Positions 34,479-43,499 of a stretch of 64,000 nucleotides of DNA are shown here, in pieces. Location: NCBI RefSeq assembly GCF_900115345.1, contig NZ_FOWC01000014.1, forward strand, positions 124,001-188,000, written 5' to 3'. The position numbers and the translations under genes were made by a program. The first letter of the stretch is position 1. Every line of letters begins with the position of its first letter. The notes under the pieces were generated by a model that did not search any database, had not been told where the DNA came from, and saw only the letters and a program-made list of their open reading frames with translations. The stretch is from Amycolatopsis rubida. GTDB lineage: Bacteria > Actinomycetota > Actinomycetes > Mycobacteriales > Pseudonocardiaceae.

Positions 34479-34520
34479 ACCCCGGCTTCACCGAGATATT
34501 TTTCGGAGAGGCCGGGGTTT
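34479..34520 (+). terminator. Terminator of tRNA-His
   Basis: ACCCCGGC (34479-34486) pairs with GCCGGGGT (34511-34518), followed by TTTTG. Confidence 0.75.
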
Positions 34521-34682
34521 TGTCATTTCCGGGGTACTGTTGCCAGTGTCGGTGTCGCGCAGGTCACTGGGCTCTCTCTCCTGGCCCGCCCGCTGCCGCG
34601 TCGGTTGTCCCTGACCGGGTTCACGGTGGGTCACCGCCGCTGACCTGGGCTGTTGTCCCGGCGAGCCGGAAAGGGGACCCCC

Positions 34683-34713
34683 TTGAAACGGGGCCTGAAC
34701 GCCCTGCTAATCT
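34683..34713 (+). promoter_or_regulatory. Promoter of tRNA-Lys
   Basis: TTGAAA (34683-34688) and TAATCT (34708-34713) are separated by 19 bp and lie 43 bp before the tRNA, a plausible sigma-70-type stable-RNA promoter. Confidence 0.6.
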
Positions 34714-34756
34714 TTTCCACGTCGCCGAGGGAAACCACAGCGGCGGGAAGCACCAA

Positions 34757-34829
34757 GCGCCATTAGCTCAATTGGCAGAGCAGCTGGCTCTTAACCAGCG
34801 GGTTCGGGGTTCGAGTCCCTGATGGCGCA
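34757..34829 (+). tRNA. tRNA-Lys (CTT), integration target
   Basis: Acceptor GCGCCAT/ATGGCGC, D-arm GCTC...GAGC, anticodon stem GCTGG/CCAGC with loop CTCTTAA (anticodon CTT at 34790-34792), T-arm TTCGAGT, discriminator A. The 3' half from the anticodon loop onwards is the 46-bp sequence repeated at 56019, so the gene stays functional after insertion. Confidence 0.97.
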
Positions 34830-34833
34830 CAGT
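34788..34833. repeat. attL: 46-bp core in the 3' half of tRNA-Lys
   Basis: Identical over 46 bp to 56019-56064, starting in the anticodon loop (CTCTTAACCAGC) and ending 4 nt after the tRNA (CACAGT). An integrase gene begins about 60 bp further on. Confidence 0.93.
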
Positions 34834-34842
34834 TCTGAATCG

Positions 34843-34891
34843 AAGCCCATCTGCAGGGTTCCTTCATCACGGGGATCTTGCCGGTGGGCTT
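34843..34891 (-). terminator. Putative terminator of the first integrase gene
   Basis: AAGCCCA (34843-34849) and TGGGCTT (34885-34891) form a short stem just after the integrase stop. The second integrase gene has the same arrangement with longer arms. Confidence 0.45.
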
Positions 34892-34894
34892 TGA

Positions 34895-36271
34895 TCATGA
34901 GTGGGACCGGCGTGGGGCCGAATGCGGCCGCACCCGTCGATGTTGCTTCTTAGCCACCCTTCCCCGGCTGCGGCGTCCCTTTCCTCGTCTGCGCTGTTCT
35001 CTCCTCCCTCGTTCTCGCAACGCGATCGCGGTGTCGCGGGCGGCCTCCAACACCAGCGCCGCGGTTGCCTCGGCAGCGCGGTGAGCCAGACAAGGCAGCA
35101 CGCTCGTGTAAGTGTCCGCGGTGAGCACAATGCTGGAGTGCCCGAGCATCGCCTGCACGACCTTCAGATCGTTGCCCGCAGCCAACGACAAGCTCGCCGC
35201 GCCATGCCGCAGATCGTGCAACCGGACCGGCGGCAAACCCGCCTCTACCAACAATCTCGTGAACGTGTGCGTCACATATCCCGGGCTCAACGGCCCGCCG
35301 TCCCGGTTGGCGAACAGGAACCCGACCGGCTCACCACCGTCACCGTGCCGCCGCTGCGACCGAAGCACCCGCAACGCCGCCGCCAGGCCATGATCCAACG
35401 CCACCGTGCGCACGCTCGCCTCGGTCTTCGGCGGACACACCACCGTGCGGCCACCGCGGTCCTGGACCTGGTGCGACACCTGCACCACTCCGGCGTCGAG
35501 GTCGAGATCGCACCACCGCAGCCCCGCCACCTCACCACGCCGCAACCCGAGCAACGCCACCGCCAGATACAGCACGTACAACGGGTGACCGCGAGCATGC
35601 TCCAGGAATTCGGCCGTCTGTTTCGCCGTCCACACCGCCACCGGCGGACGCTCCCCGGTAGCTCGCCAATGCGCCACCCGCGCATCCGTCCACACCACCG
35701 CGCGCGGCCGCCGTCCCGAGGGCAACTCCACCAGATGCGCGGGATTTCGCTCGATCAACCCGACCCGGATCGCGCCGTTCAACGCCGCATGCAGCGTGCC
35801 GCGGATCCTCACGAACGTCGCCGGCGACAACGGCCGCTGTCGCGTCGCGTTCGCCCGGACGAGCCCGACGAACATCGCCTGAACCCGCGCCACCGTCAAT
35901 GACCGCAACGGCACGCTCCCCAGACACGGCTTCAGATAGTCGTTCACCTGCTGCGTGTACAGCCGACGCGTGTTGAAACTCAAGCTCTGCCTCATCTCCA
36001 GCCAAATGTCCAACCACTGCCCCACCGTCACCGCACCCCGCCCCGGAACCACATCCGCCCCCAGCAGATACGCCCTGGCCTGCTCGGCAGCGGCACGGGA
36101 CCGGAAACCGCCGCGGCGCACCCGATGCCGACGACCGTCCCGGCCACACGGCAACTCCAGCGAGAAATACCAACTCCCATGGCCCCGCTCCCCCAACCGA
36201 GGACAACGCCCGCCACCCGCTTCACTTCGCGTCTTGCAGCCGCACCGCTTGTACACCGCCGCTCGCCTCAT
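34895..36271 (-). CDS. Tyrosine site-specific integrase of island 1
   Basis: 458-residue phage-type integrase. An N-terminal Cys-containing stretch (VYKRCGCKTRSEAGGGRCP) and an AP2-like arm-binding part precede a SAM-like core-binding domain (TVGQWLDIWLEMRQSL...). The catalytic domain has Arg in LLGLRRGEVAGLRW, HxxR in RLHDLRHGAASLSLAAG, His in MLGHSSIVLT and the nucleophile Tyr in ADTYTSVLP. A very basic 35-residue tail follows. GGAGGT lies 4 nt before ATG 36271. It reads toward attL, 62 bp away. The second integrase at 56.1-57.5 kb is a clear homologue, so both probably recognise the same tRNA-Lys site. Confidence 0.93.
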   Translation of the reverse strand: MRRAAVYKRCGCKTRSEAGGGRCPRLGERGHGSWYFSLELPCGRDGRRHRVRRGGFRSRAAAEQARAYLLGADVVPGRGAVTVGQWLDIWLEMRQSLSFNTRRLYTQQVNDYLKPCLGSVPLRSLTVARVQAMFVGLVRANATRQRPLSPATFVRIRGTLHAALNGAIRVGLIERNPAHLVELPSGRRPRAVVWTDARVAHWRATGERPPVAVWTAKQTAEFLEHARGHPLYVLYLAVALLGLRRGEVAGLRWCDLDLDAGVVQVSHQVQDRGGRTVVCPPKTEASVRTVALDHGLAAALRVLRSQRRHGDGGEPVGFLFANRDGGPLSPGYVTHTFTRLLVEAGLPPVRLHDLRHGAASLSLAAGNDLKVVQAMLGHSSIVLTADTYTSVLPCLAHRAAEATAALVLEAARDTAIALRERGRREQRRRGKGRRSRGRVAKKQHRRVRPHSAPRRSHS

Positions 36272-36353
36272 CACGACCTCCTTGCCGGACACCCCAGCGT
36301 GCGCCTCCGTCTCTTCAACCACCACACGCTGCTCGCGGGGATAGCCTGGGCGA

Positions 36354-37301
36354 ATGACCAGCGCCCCCAGACGCCGCCGCAGAGTCAAAGTCACCGTCGA
36401 AGCGATCGTCGACATCACCGACGAGAACGCACTCGAACAAGCCGCCATCGCCGACATCGAAACAACACAGTTCTCCGTTTCGCCCGGCAGCGACCTCACT
36501 GTCGCGCAGGTCCGGCAGCAAGAGCAGGACCACATCCGCGGCGACGCCGTCGCCGCCGTGCAATGGTTCATCGACTCCGGCGCGGTGATCGACGATCACC
36601 CCGGCATCGAATTCGCCGAAGCCACCGAGTCCGCCATCGAGATCGACGAACACGACATACCACTCTCGGTCTGGCCGCAGTTCGCAGAACTCTTCCCCCT
36701 GTGCACCTGCGGCGCGGACACCTGCGACCAGTGCAGCGGCTTCCAAGTGACACCACGAACAGCAGCAGCCCTGTGGACTGCTGCCGGTCTCCTCGCCGAC
36801 CATGCCTACGACGATGTGCTCGAACACGGCGACCAGCACGCGGACGACGCCGGCAGTTGGTTGGTGTTCGACGAATTCCCGCGGATCACCTGGCGACAGA
36901 ACGTCGTCTGGCGACGACAGGCCGCGCGCTCCTTCGACGACCTCAGCAGCGACCTGGCCGCCGGCGACTGGCCCGAACCCCGTTGCCCAGCCGAAGAAAT
37001 GGCGCTGCACCTCATCCTGCGCTACGCGGAATCCGCCGTCGACGACGACTGGGCCAGCCTCACCGGACGCTACGCGGACCTGCCGGAGCACAAGGACGAC
37101 CACAACTGGAACATGCTCACCGAAATACTCTTCCAAGACACCGACATACTCGCGCTGTTCAGCAAACGACTCGACGGCATCGAAGACCCCGCCACCGACC
37201 AAAACCGAAAACTCGGCATCGGCGACTACCGGCCCCAAGCCTGGTTCGAATGGTTCCTCAACATGGAACCGCGGGACACTGGACGACCCTTCCGCCGCTG
37301 A
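36354..37301 (+). CDS. Hypothetical acidic protein divergent from the integrase
   Basis: 315 residues, family not recognised. A basic N-terminus (MTSAPRRRRRVKVTVEAIVD) is followed by a strongly acidic, mostly helical protein. A cysteine cluster CTCGADTCDQC near residue 120 could bind zinc. Aromatic-rich end: YRPQAWFEWFLNMEP. It begins 82 bp from the integrase start on the other strand. The second integrase also has an unrelated divergent acidic ORF in the same position, suggesting a conserved module position for small accessory or regulatory genes. No function can be assigned. Confidence 0.7.
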   Translation: MTSAPRRRRRVKVTVEAIVDITDENALEQAAIADIETTQFSVSPGSDLTVAQVRQQEQDHIRGDAVAAVQWFIDSGAVIDDHPGIEFAEATESAIEIDEHDIPLSVWPQFAELFPLCTCGADTCDQCSGFQVTPRTAAALWTAAGLLADHAYDDVLEHGDQHADDAGSWLVFDEFPRITWRQNVVWRRQAARSFDDLSSDLAAGDWPEPRCPAEEMALHLILRYAESAVDDDWASLTGRYADLPEHKDDHNWNMLTEILFQDTDILALFSKRLDGIEDPATDQNRKLGIGDYRPQAWFEWFLNMEPRDTGRPFRR

Positions 37302-37380
37302 ACGGGATGAACGCCAGACTACCGTCGAACTTGCTCATCATCCCCGGCATGTGCTCAGCCCGCATACAGAATCGCGGTCT

Positions 37381-37683
37381 TTACTTGTACACGGAATCCG
37401 CATCAGGTCCTGTCCCGATGGCTGCCTGGCCGTCGTAGCCGTTCCCCGCCGGTTTCGACCGCTTGGCGGTGTCCACGTACCCGCTGAAGTCGGTCAGGTG
37501 CGAGACCGCGAGCGCGCGGACCCCGGCGCGCTGGGCGACGGAGCCGACTTCTCCCACCAGGGTGCAGGCCTCCTGCATGTGATTTTTCACCACGGCGGAC
37601 GTCCCGGCCTTGGCACGGCCGACAACGGCACCGCATCGGCGATGTCTCGAGCTTGCGCTCGCGAACCCGGCGCGCGTGCGCAA
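37381..37683 (-). pseudogene. Fragment of an MBL-fold hydrolase (tentative)
   Basis: The C-terminal 75 residues of this short frame, NHMQEACTLVGEVGSVAQRA then GVRALAVSHLTDFSGYVD, resemble the late His-containing strand/helix of metallo-beta-lactamase-fold enzymes. The N-terminal metal motif HxHxDH is missing, so at most a truncated remnant is present. Confidence 0.35.
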
Positions 37684-37757
37684 GCCTGCGCTGGGTTAAC
37701 GCGTTCCGTCCTCGCAAGAGGGCTACGGCCACATCGCCGCGCACTAGCAACACAATC

Positions 37758-38063
37758 ATGGTGGGGTTGACCCCAACATCCTGGCGCAAGCGGCGTGTCG
37801 TCAGCACAGACTCGACCGGCACTATCGCCAACGGCGTCGTTGGCCGACACCCCATTCCGGCTGCCCTGGCCGGCCTCCTTCAGGTCGCAGATGACGCGGT
37901 ACTTGTCCAGGAAGCCTCCATTGTCACCGGTATGCGGATGCTCCACGAGCACGCCGGCCTCATCGTCGAACCATCAGCGGCACTCGGGGTCGCGGCGATC
38001 ATCGAAAACCCCGGGGGGCTTCGTCGGCCGTGGCCGGCGACGGGGTGTTCGCGTAGCGGCTGA
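37758..38063 (+). pseudogene. C-terminal fragment of a PLP-dependent threonine dehydratase-like enzyme
   Basis: In one plus-strand frame, STDSTGTIANGVVGRHPIP, LLQVADDAVLVQEASIVTGM and HAGLIVEPSAALGVAAIIEN match the end of the fold-type II PLP family (serine/threonine dehydratases). The catalytic N-terminal two thirds with the PLP-lysine are absent, and the 3' end overlaps the hydrolase gene on the other strand. A decayed remnant. Confidence 0.65.
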
Positions 38064-38814
38064 CGAACTCGCGGATCTCACAGGCGACGAGGTCGGGAGA
38101 CTCGTATGGGGCGAGATGTCCTGCGTCCGACAGGAAGACCAGCCGGCCTCCGGGCATCGCATGGACGTCGGCGATCAACTTGTCCTGCGGGGCGATGGTG
38201 TCTCTGCCGCCGATGACGTAGCACGTCGGCACGGCGATCTCGGGCAACTCCTCGAACATGCTCGTGTAAGCACCGCCGCCGGTTCCGAGCCAGCTGTGCC
38301 AGAACTGCTCGGTGACCGCGCTGGTCATCGTGTGTACGACGTCGGTCGTCTTGCTCGGCTCCAGCGAGATGGCCCCGATGGCCTGCGTGATGGCTTCGAC
38401 GTCACGGAAGGACTTGTGGAACCCTTCGATGACTGGATCGCCCGCCTCGGTACCGCCCGCGTTCCACGGCATGAGCGCCATGACCGCGGACACCTGACCG
38501 GGCCGGTCGAGAGCGATCCGCACGCTGAGCGCGCCGCCGAAGGAGAGACCGACGAGGGCGAAGCGTTCGAGGCCGAGCTGATCACAAGCGTCGATCACCG
38601 GTTCGGCGATCCGGGCGAGGCTTGATCCGTCGGCGGGCGCGTGGACTGAGCCCGCGTGGCCCGGCAGGTCCATGAGAACGAGGCGATAGCCGTCGAGCAG
38701 GGGTGCCACCTCGGACCAGCAGTTGAGCGAGCACCCGAGTCCGGGCAGCAGAACGATCGAGTCCGGCCCGTTTCCCCGCTCCTCGTAATGCATGCCGTTG
38801 GTCGTCGTCGGCAT
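37999..38814 (-). CDS. Alpha/beta hydrolase, last gene of the aromatic operon
   Basis: 271-residue hydrolase. LLPGLGCSLNCWSEVAPLL is the oxyanion-hole region, the nucleophile Ser lies in FALVGLSFGGALSVR near residue 90, the acid is probably Asp in YVIGGRDTIAP, and the catalytic His is in SDAGHLAPYESPD. It resembles MhpC-like or 3-oxoadipate-enol-lactonase-like members that follow ring cleavage. GGAGGA lies 5 nt before ATG 38814. It is the distal gene of the minus-strand set starting at the dioxygenase; hydrolysis of a ring-cleavage product is inferred. Confidence 0.85.
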   Translation of the reverse strand: MPTTTNGMHYEERGNGPDSIVLLPGLGCSLNCWSEVAPLLDGYRLVLMDLPGHAGSVHAPADGSSLARIAEPVIDACDQLGLERFALVGLSFGGALSVRIALDRPGQVSAVMALMPWNAGGTEAGDPVIEGFHKSFRDVEAITQAIGAISLEPSKTTDVVHTMTSAVTEQFWHSWLGTGGGAYTSMFEELPEIAVPTCYVIGGRDTIAPQDKLIADVHAMPGGRLVFLSDAGHLAPYESPDLVACEIREFVSRYANTPSPATADEAPRGFR

Positions 38815-38860
38815 GAGATTCCTCCGTATGTCACGTGATCCGGGATGTCGGCGGCCGCCG

Positions 38861-40402
38861 TTACGCCAGCGACAGGCTCGAGCGAAGTGCGGCGAGCAGA
38901 TCCGCCACCTCGGAGAGCCCGGTAGCAGTGCCGAAGACATAGAAGTCCGGGCGAACCAGCACGGCCACGACGCCGGATTCCTTGAGCCAGCCGCTCAGCG
39001 CCTCGCCCTCTTCCCGGACCCCCTCGACGCCGACCACCACGGACCGCAGTCCGATCGCGCGCTCGAGTTCCGAGACGGCCTCGGTCGTCGCCGCGTCCAG
39101 TTCGACCAAGCTGAAGAGAGTGAACCCGCTGCCGAGGACGTCGTCGGACCGCTCGGTCTTCCCGTTGCCCGTACGCAGAAAAGGCTGTACGGCCAAGTGA
39201 CCGGCCAGCGGTTGTCCGTCTTGGAAGCCTGCGCCGACAGGCGGCTCGAACGGCGGCGGAAGCTCGGTCGCCGACCGCATCTCCGCACGATGCCGCGCAG
39301 CACGAACGGGGTCGGTCTCGCAGACGACGGTCCCTACCCGGACCGACTCTTCGATGTAGGCGATGACCTGTGGCCTTCTCGAGAGCGTGTACAAGTCCAG
39401 CAGGTCCGGACCCGCGGCGCCGGTCAGCACGAGATCGAGCATCCAGCTGAGGGTCGCGGCGTCCCGGATGCCAGAACTCATGCCTTGTCCGAGGAACGGC
39501 GGCATGACGTGGGCGGCGTCGCCGGCGAGCAGCACCGACCGGTGGCGGAACGTATCGGCCACGATGGACCGGAACTGGTAGACCGTCCGCCGGATCACCT
39601 CCCCCTCGTGCGGGCCGATCCAGGGCCTGAGCAGTTCCCAGACGCGTTCGGGCTGCACCATCTCGGCGGGATCGTCGTCCTCGAGGAGCATGAACTCCCA
39701 GCGGAAGTACCGGTCGGCCACCCGGCCGAGGTGGTTCGGCCGCGCGGGGTCGAGCACCTGGCCGGTGTCCGGGATGTCCAGGGCCGGGGCGCCAGGCCTT
39801 GGCCGGACGTCGACGACCAGCCAGTCGCCCCGGAACCCGAGATCTCTCGCCGGAGTTTCGCAGAGCGTCCGCACCGCGCTGTTGGCGCCGTCCGCCCCGA
39901 CCGCGTAGCGAGCGGTGACCACGCGTCCGTCCGCCAGCGTAGCCACCACGTGGTCGGCCTCCTGGCGCAGGCAGACCAGCTCCGCGCCGAACCGGACGTC
40001 CACAGTGGACGCTCTGCGGACCGCCGCGTCCAGTGCATCCTCGAGTTCCGGTTGGTAGAAGTGGTACGAGGCGTCCCAGCCGGAGGGAGCGCTCCATCCC
40101 CTTGGCAGACGGGAAATCACGCCTCCGTCGGGATCGAGGAATTCGTATACCCGCGCTGGTTCGGCGATGCGCCGCACCTCGTCGGCGATGCCCAAAGATT
40201 GAAAGACGCGCATGATTTCGTGATCGAAGTGTCCGGCCCGAGGCGTCTCGTAGCGCCCGACCCGGCGTTCGCACACCAGCACGCGGTGCCCTGACGACCC
40301 CAGCAGCGCAGCGAGGGTCTGGCCGACCGGGCCGTACCCGACGACGAGGACATCCGCGTCCGGCGCGGCCGTGGACGCGCGGGGTTCATCGGCAAGCTTC
40401 AT
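38861..40402 (-). CDS. FAD-dependent aromatic hydroxylase (MhpA/phenol-hydroxylase family)
   Basis: 513-residue group A flavoprotein monooxygenase that uses NAD(P)H and O2 to hydroxylate a phenolic ring. The FAD-binding GxGxxG is in DVLVVGYGPVGQTLAALLGS at the N-terminus; the DG motif is GADGANSAVRTL near residue 165; the second FAD motif is VLLAGDAAHVMPPFLGQGM near 285. The C-terminal 120 residues form the thioredoxin-like domain typical of MhpA/PheA. ATG 40402 is used; a TTG three codons upstream is possible. By position it probably performs the hydroxylation that prepares the ring for extradiol cleavage. Confidence 0.9.
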   Translation of the reverse strand: MKLADEPRASTAAPDADVLVVGYGPVGQTLAALLGSSGHRVLVCERRVGRYETPRAGHFDHEIMRVFQSLGIADEVRRIAEPARVYEFLDPDGGVISRLPRGWSAPSGWDASYHFYQPELEDALDAAVRRASTVDVRFGAELVCLRQEADHVVATLADGRVVTARYAVGADGANSAVRTLCETPARDLGFRGDWLVVDVRPRPGAPALDIPDTGQVLDPARPNHLGRVADRYFRWEFMLLEDDDPAEMVQPERVWELLRPWIGPHEGEVIRRTVYQFRSIVADTFRHRSVLLAGDAAHVMPPFLGQGMSSGIRDAATLSWMLDLVLTGAAGPDLLDLYTLSRRPQVIAYIEESVRVGTVVCETDPVRAARHRAEMRSATELPPPFEPPVGAGFQDGQPLAGHLAVQPFLRTGNGKTERSDDVLGSGFTLFSLVELDAATTEAVSELERAIGLRSVVVGVEGVREEGEALSGWLKESGVVAVLVRPDFYVFGTATGLSEVADLLAALRSSLSLA

Positions 40403-40453
40403 GTGTCCCAACCCTTCCCTTGCACAGCGGCGTGCAGGCGTCGGAAGATCACC

Positions 40454-41386
40454 TCAGGCGGCGTCGATGTCCAGTACGATCCGGCCGCGAGCGCGGCTGG
40501 CCGCGTGGAGCATCCGCCACGCGTCGGCGGCCTGCTCCAGAGGGAAGGAGCGATTCACCGGGACGGACAGCTTCCCGGACTCGGCGAGCGCAGCCACTTC
40601 CGTCAGCTCGTCGGCGTTCGCGCGTGCCCACACCAATTGGCCGCCCTGATCGGGAGCGGTGATGTCGGCCACGGAGGCGACCCGCGCGGGATACTTCAAG
40701 ACCTTCCGCGAGACGGCCACCGCGTCCCCGCCGTAGAAGTCGAGCGCCGCGTCGACGCCCGCCGGCGCCAGTTCGCGCACCCGCTCGGCCAGTCCTTCTC
40801 CGTAGCTGACCGGTGTGGCGCCGAGTTCGCGCAGGTAGTCGTGGTTGCGCTCGCTGGCGGTGCCGATGACGTTTGCGCCCCGGTCGGCGGCGATCTGCAC
40901 GGCGAGCGTGCCGACGCCGCCTGCGGCCCCGTGGATCAGGACGGTGTCGTTCTCGCCGATGTTGATGCGTTTGATGGCTTGGTAAGCCGTCAGCCCGTTC
41001 AGCGGCAGACAGGCCGCGTGCAGCCAGTCCCAGGACGCCGGCTTGCGTGCCAGCGTGCGGGCCGGGGCGGAAACCAATTCGGCGTAGGTGCCGTTCTGCG
41101 CCCAGTCCTTGACGACGAAGCCGATCACCTCGTCGCCGATCTCGAACTCGGTGGCGCCGAAACCGCGAGCCTCGACGACGCCGGACATCTCGAAGCCCGG
41201 GATGAGGGGGAAGTGGGTCACCATGATGCCGTCGAGAGTGCCGACGGCGATCTTTTCGTCGCCCGGGTTCACTCCGGCTGCCTTGACCCGGACGAGGAAC
41301 TCCCCGGGCGCGACGGCCGGTGTCGGCTGTTCCGTGAGTTCCAGGTCGTCCGCGCCGCCGTGCCGCGGGAGTGCGATCGCTTTCAT
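40454..41386 (-). CDS. NADP-dependent quinone-oxidoreductase-like MDR protein
   Basis: 310-residue medium-chain dehydrogenase/reductase without structural zinc ligands. The N-terminal GroES-like domain starts MKAIALPRHGGADDLELTEQ; the Rossmann domain has VLIHGAAGGVGTLAVQIAAD near residue 150 with NADP-type features. Members reduce quinones or enones. GAGGT lies 4 nt before ATG 41386. Within the operon it could reduce a quinone or unsaturated intermediate; this is inference from position. Confidence 0.87.
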   Translation of the reverse strand: MKAIALPRHGGADDLELTEQPTPAVAPGEFLVRVKAAGVNPGDEKIAVGTLDGIMVTHFPLIPGFEMSGVVEARGFGATEFEIGDEVIGFVVKDWAQNGTYAELVSAPARTLARKPASWDWLHAACLPLNGLTAYQAIKRINIGENDTVLIHGAAGGVGTLAVQIAADRGANVIGTASERNHDYLRELGATPVSYGEGLAERVRELAPAGVDAALDFYGGDAVAVSRKVLKYPARVASVADITAPDQGGQLVWARANADELTEVAALAESGKLSVPVNRSFPLEQAADAWRMLHAASRARGRIVLDIDAA

Positions 41387-41433
41387 GGCCACCTCGATGA
41401 TCTTGTCGGGAGTCGGATGTGTGATCGCCTGCG

Positions 41434-42516
41434 TCACGTGCGGCCGAGCTGGGCGCGGAACCAGTCGCAGACGAATTCCGTGCGCTCGGCAGAGTGGTTG
41501 TACATGGTGTGCTCGCCGTCGTCCCAAACCCGCAGGGTGGGATGCGCCGACAGGTCGAGGAACACCTTCTGCTGGTCGAGGCTGACCAGCGGGTCGTTGC
41601 CGCCGTGCAGCACGAGCATCGCCGCGCTTGTGCGCTCGGCCGCCGGGTCGAGCCACAGGGTGCGGAAGACGGCTGCGGCTTCGTCGTCGGTGTCGACGCC
41701 CAGGAGCGCCCGCGATTGTTCGCGTGCAGTCCGGAACGGCAGCGGCTCCGGCTTCGCGCTGGCCCCGTTGACGCAGCACGCGCCGAAACGGCTGTCGTGC
41801 ACCGCGGCACGGGCGGCGAGCAGTCCGCCGAAGCTGTTGCCCCACACCCCGAACCGGCCGTCGTAGCCGGTACGGGCACGCACGGCGTCGAGGACAGTGC
41901 TGAAGACTCGGTCGACGTTCCCGTCGAGGTGGAGTCCGCCGGCCATGCGCGAATCACCCTGGCCCGGTGCCTCGAGCAGAAGAGCGGACAGTCCCCGTCG
42001 GGCCAGTGCTTCAGCCTGCTGGTGAAAGGCCGGGCCCCAACCGCTTTGCCCGCCGACAATGACCACTGCGGGGCCAGGACGATCGCCGGTGCGGCTGACG
42101 AACCAGGCGGTGCAGTGGCTCTGCCGGAACGGGATCGACAGCCGTTCCACGCGCAACTCGGTGTCGAGTTCGGCCGCGGCCTCGTAGGCCCGGATGAGCT
42201 GGGCGTAGAGCGCGCGTTTGGCCGGGCGGTCGGTGTTGAAGGCCATCTGCGCGAAGATCAGGCAGGCTGTTGCCCGGCGGTAGCACGCGGCCGCAGTCTC
42301 GACATCACCGCGGCCGGCGGCCGCCTCCGCGCGGGCCGATTGCGCCTCGGCCAGCCGAGCCGCGACTTCGTGCCACGGTTCCGAAACGGCCGCGTTGGCC
42401 AGGCGGACGGCGTCCCCGTGGTCCATGCCGTAATCGAGCATCCGGGACATCGGCATGGCACGCAGCAGCGCGGCCCGGAGCTTGACCGGGTCCTCCGCCG
42501 ATACGGGAGCGTCCAT
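41434..42516 (-). CDS. Alpha/beta hydrolase of the 2,6-dihydroxypseudooxynicotine hydrolase/FrsA-like group
   Basis: 360 residues: a helical N-terminal domain (about 1-125, many Ala/Arg helices, ERLSIPFRQSHCTAWFV at its end) and an alpha/beta hydrolase core with GPAVVIVGGQSGWGPAFH, the nucleophile Ser in FGVWGNSFGGLLAARAA near residue 225, Asp in VLHGGNDPLVS and His in DGEHTMYNHS. This architecture matches C-C bond hydrolases acting on vinylogous keto acids and FrsA-like proteins. The ATG overlaps the FAH stop (ATGA). Cleavage of a ring-opened or side-chain keto intermediate is likely but unproven. Confidence 0.83.
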   Translation of the reverse strand: MDAPVSAEDPVKLRAALLRAMPMSRMLDYGMDHGDAVRLANAAVSEPWHEVAARLAEAQSARAEAAAGRGDVETAAACYRRATACLIFAQMAFNTDRPAKRALYAQLIRAYEAAAELDTELRVERLSIPFRQSHCTAWFVSRTGDRPGPAVVIVGGQSGWGPAFHQQAEALARRGLSALLLEAPGQGDSRMAGGLHLDGNVDRVFSTVLDAVRARTGYDGRFGVWGNSFGGLLAARAAVHDSRFGACCVNGASAKPEPLPFRTAREQSRALLGVDTDDEAAAVFRTLWLDPAAERTSAAMLVLHGGNDPLVSLDQQKVFLDLSAHPTLRVWDDGEHTMYNHSAERTEFVCDWFRAQLGRT

Positions 42517-43499
42517 CAGCGCGCGGCTTCGCCGGCGAATCGCGGTCGGCTTCCGCCCTCTTGCCCTGTCGCGCCCCGGGCTCGCAACGGAACGACCGGC
42601 ACCGCCTCGGTGACGGTGTTGCGCAGCTCGCCGAGACCTTCGACCGCCGCGACGACCTCGTCGCCCGGCCGCAGCCAGGGGTAGGCCGCCGAGCCGTGAG
42701 TGCGGGACAGTTCCAGGATGCAGCCGGTTCCGCAGGTGCCGGAGCCGATCACATCGCCGGGCCGCACTTCGGCACCGCGGGAGGCGTAGGCGATCATCTC
42801 GCCGAACGACCAGTGGATGTTTGACCACACGGCGCGGGAGTAGGGGGCATCGTTGACCGTGCAGGACATTTCGAGACGATATCCGTTGCCCTCGCGGAAA
42901 TCGGCGATCTCGTCCGGGGTCACGAAGTACGGGCCGAGGCTCGTCGCGGTGTCCTTGCCTTTCACCGGTCCCATCGACAGCTTCATCTCGCGCTGCTGAA
43001 CGTCCCGGCCGCTCCAGTCGTTGAGCACGCAGTAACCGGCGATGGCGTGTTCGGCGTCCTTGGCGGTCAGGTCGCGGCCGCCGCGCCCCACCACCGCGGC
43101 GACCTCCAACTCGAAGTCGAAACGCTCCGCGCCCGGCGTCATCGCCACCGGCCCGCAGCCCGTCACGGCGTAGGGATTGGAGAAGTAGAAGACGGGCAGC
43201 TCATACCAGTCCGGGTCCATCTCGAGGCCCCGCCAGGCGCGGCCTGCCCGGACATGCTGTTCGAAAGCATAGAAGTCGCGGACTGTCGGAGGCGTCGCGA
43301 TCGGCGACAGGGCAACGATGTCCGGCAGCGGCACGGCCGTGCCGCTGCGCAGCGCGGTCCGTCCAGCCGCGAGCAACTCGCCCTCGCCTGCCTCGAGGAG
43401 AGGCAACAGGTCCGCCACGCCGTCCACGACCCGGACCAGGTCGCCGTCCACGACGCCGACGCGTGCGGACATCCCGTCCGCGTAGCGAACGAACTTCAC
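42516..43499 (-). CDS. Fumarylacetoacetate hydrolase-family enzyme
   Basis: 327-residue FAH-superfamily protein. The metal site is formed by the acidic residues in RFDFELEVAAVVGRGGRDLT near residue 130, and the family's GYCVLNDWSGRDVQQREMKL and GDVIGSGTCGTGCILEL blocks follow. Members hydrolyse C-C bonds of acylpyruvates or act as hydratases/decarboxylases in meta-cleavage pathways. The start codon overlaps the stop of the dioxygenase gene and its own stop overlaps the next hydrolase, so the three are tightly coupled. It probably processes the ring-cleavage product. Confidence 0.9.
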   Translation of the reverse strand: MKFVRYADGMSARVGVVDGDLVRVVDGVADLLPLLEAGEGELLAAGRTALRSGTAVPLPDIVALSPIATPPTVRDFYAFEQHVRAGRAWRGLEMDPDWYELPVFYFSNPYAVTGCGPVAMTPGAERFDFELEVAAVVGRGGRDLTAKDAEHAIAGYCVLNDWSGRDVQQREMKLSMGPVKGKDTATSLGPYFVTPDEIADFREGNGYRLEMSCTVNDAPYSRAVWSNIHWSFGEMIAYASRGAEVRPGDVIGSGTCGTGCILELSRTHGSAAYPWLRPGDEVVAAVEGLGELRNTVTEAVPVVPLRARGATGQEGGSRPRFAGEAAR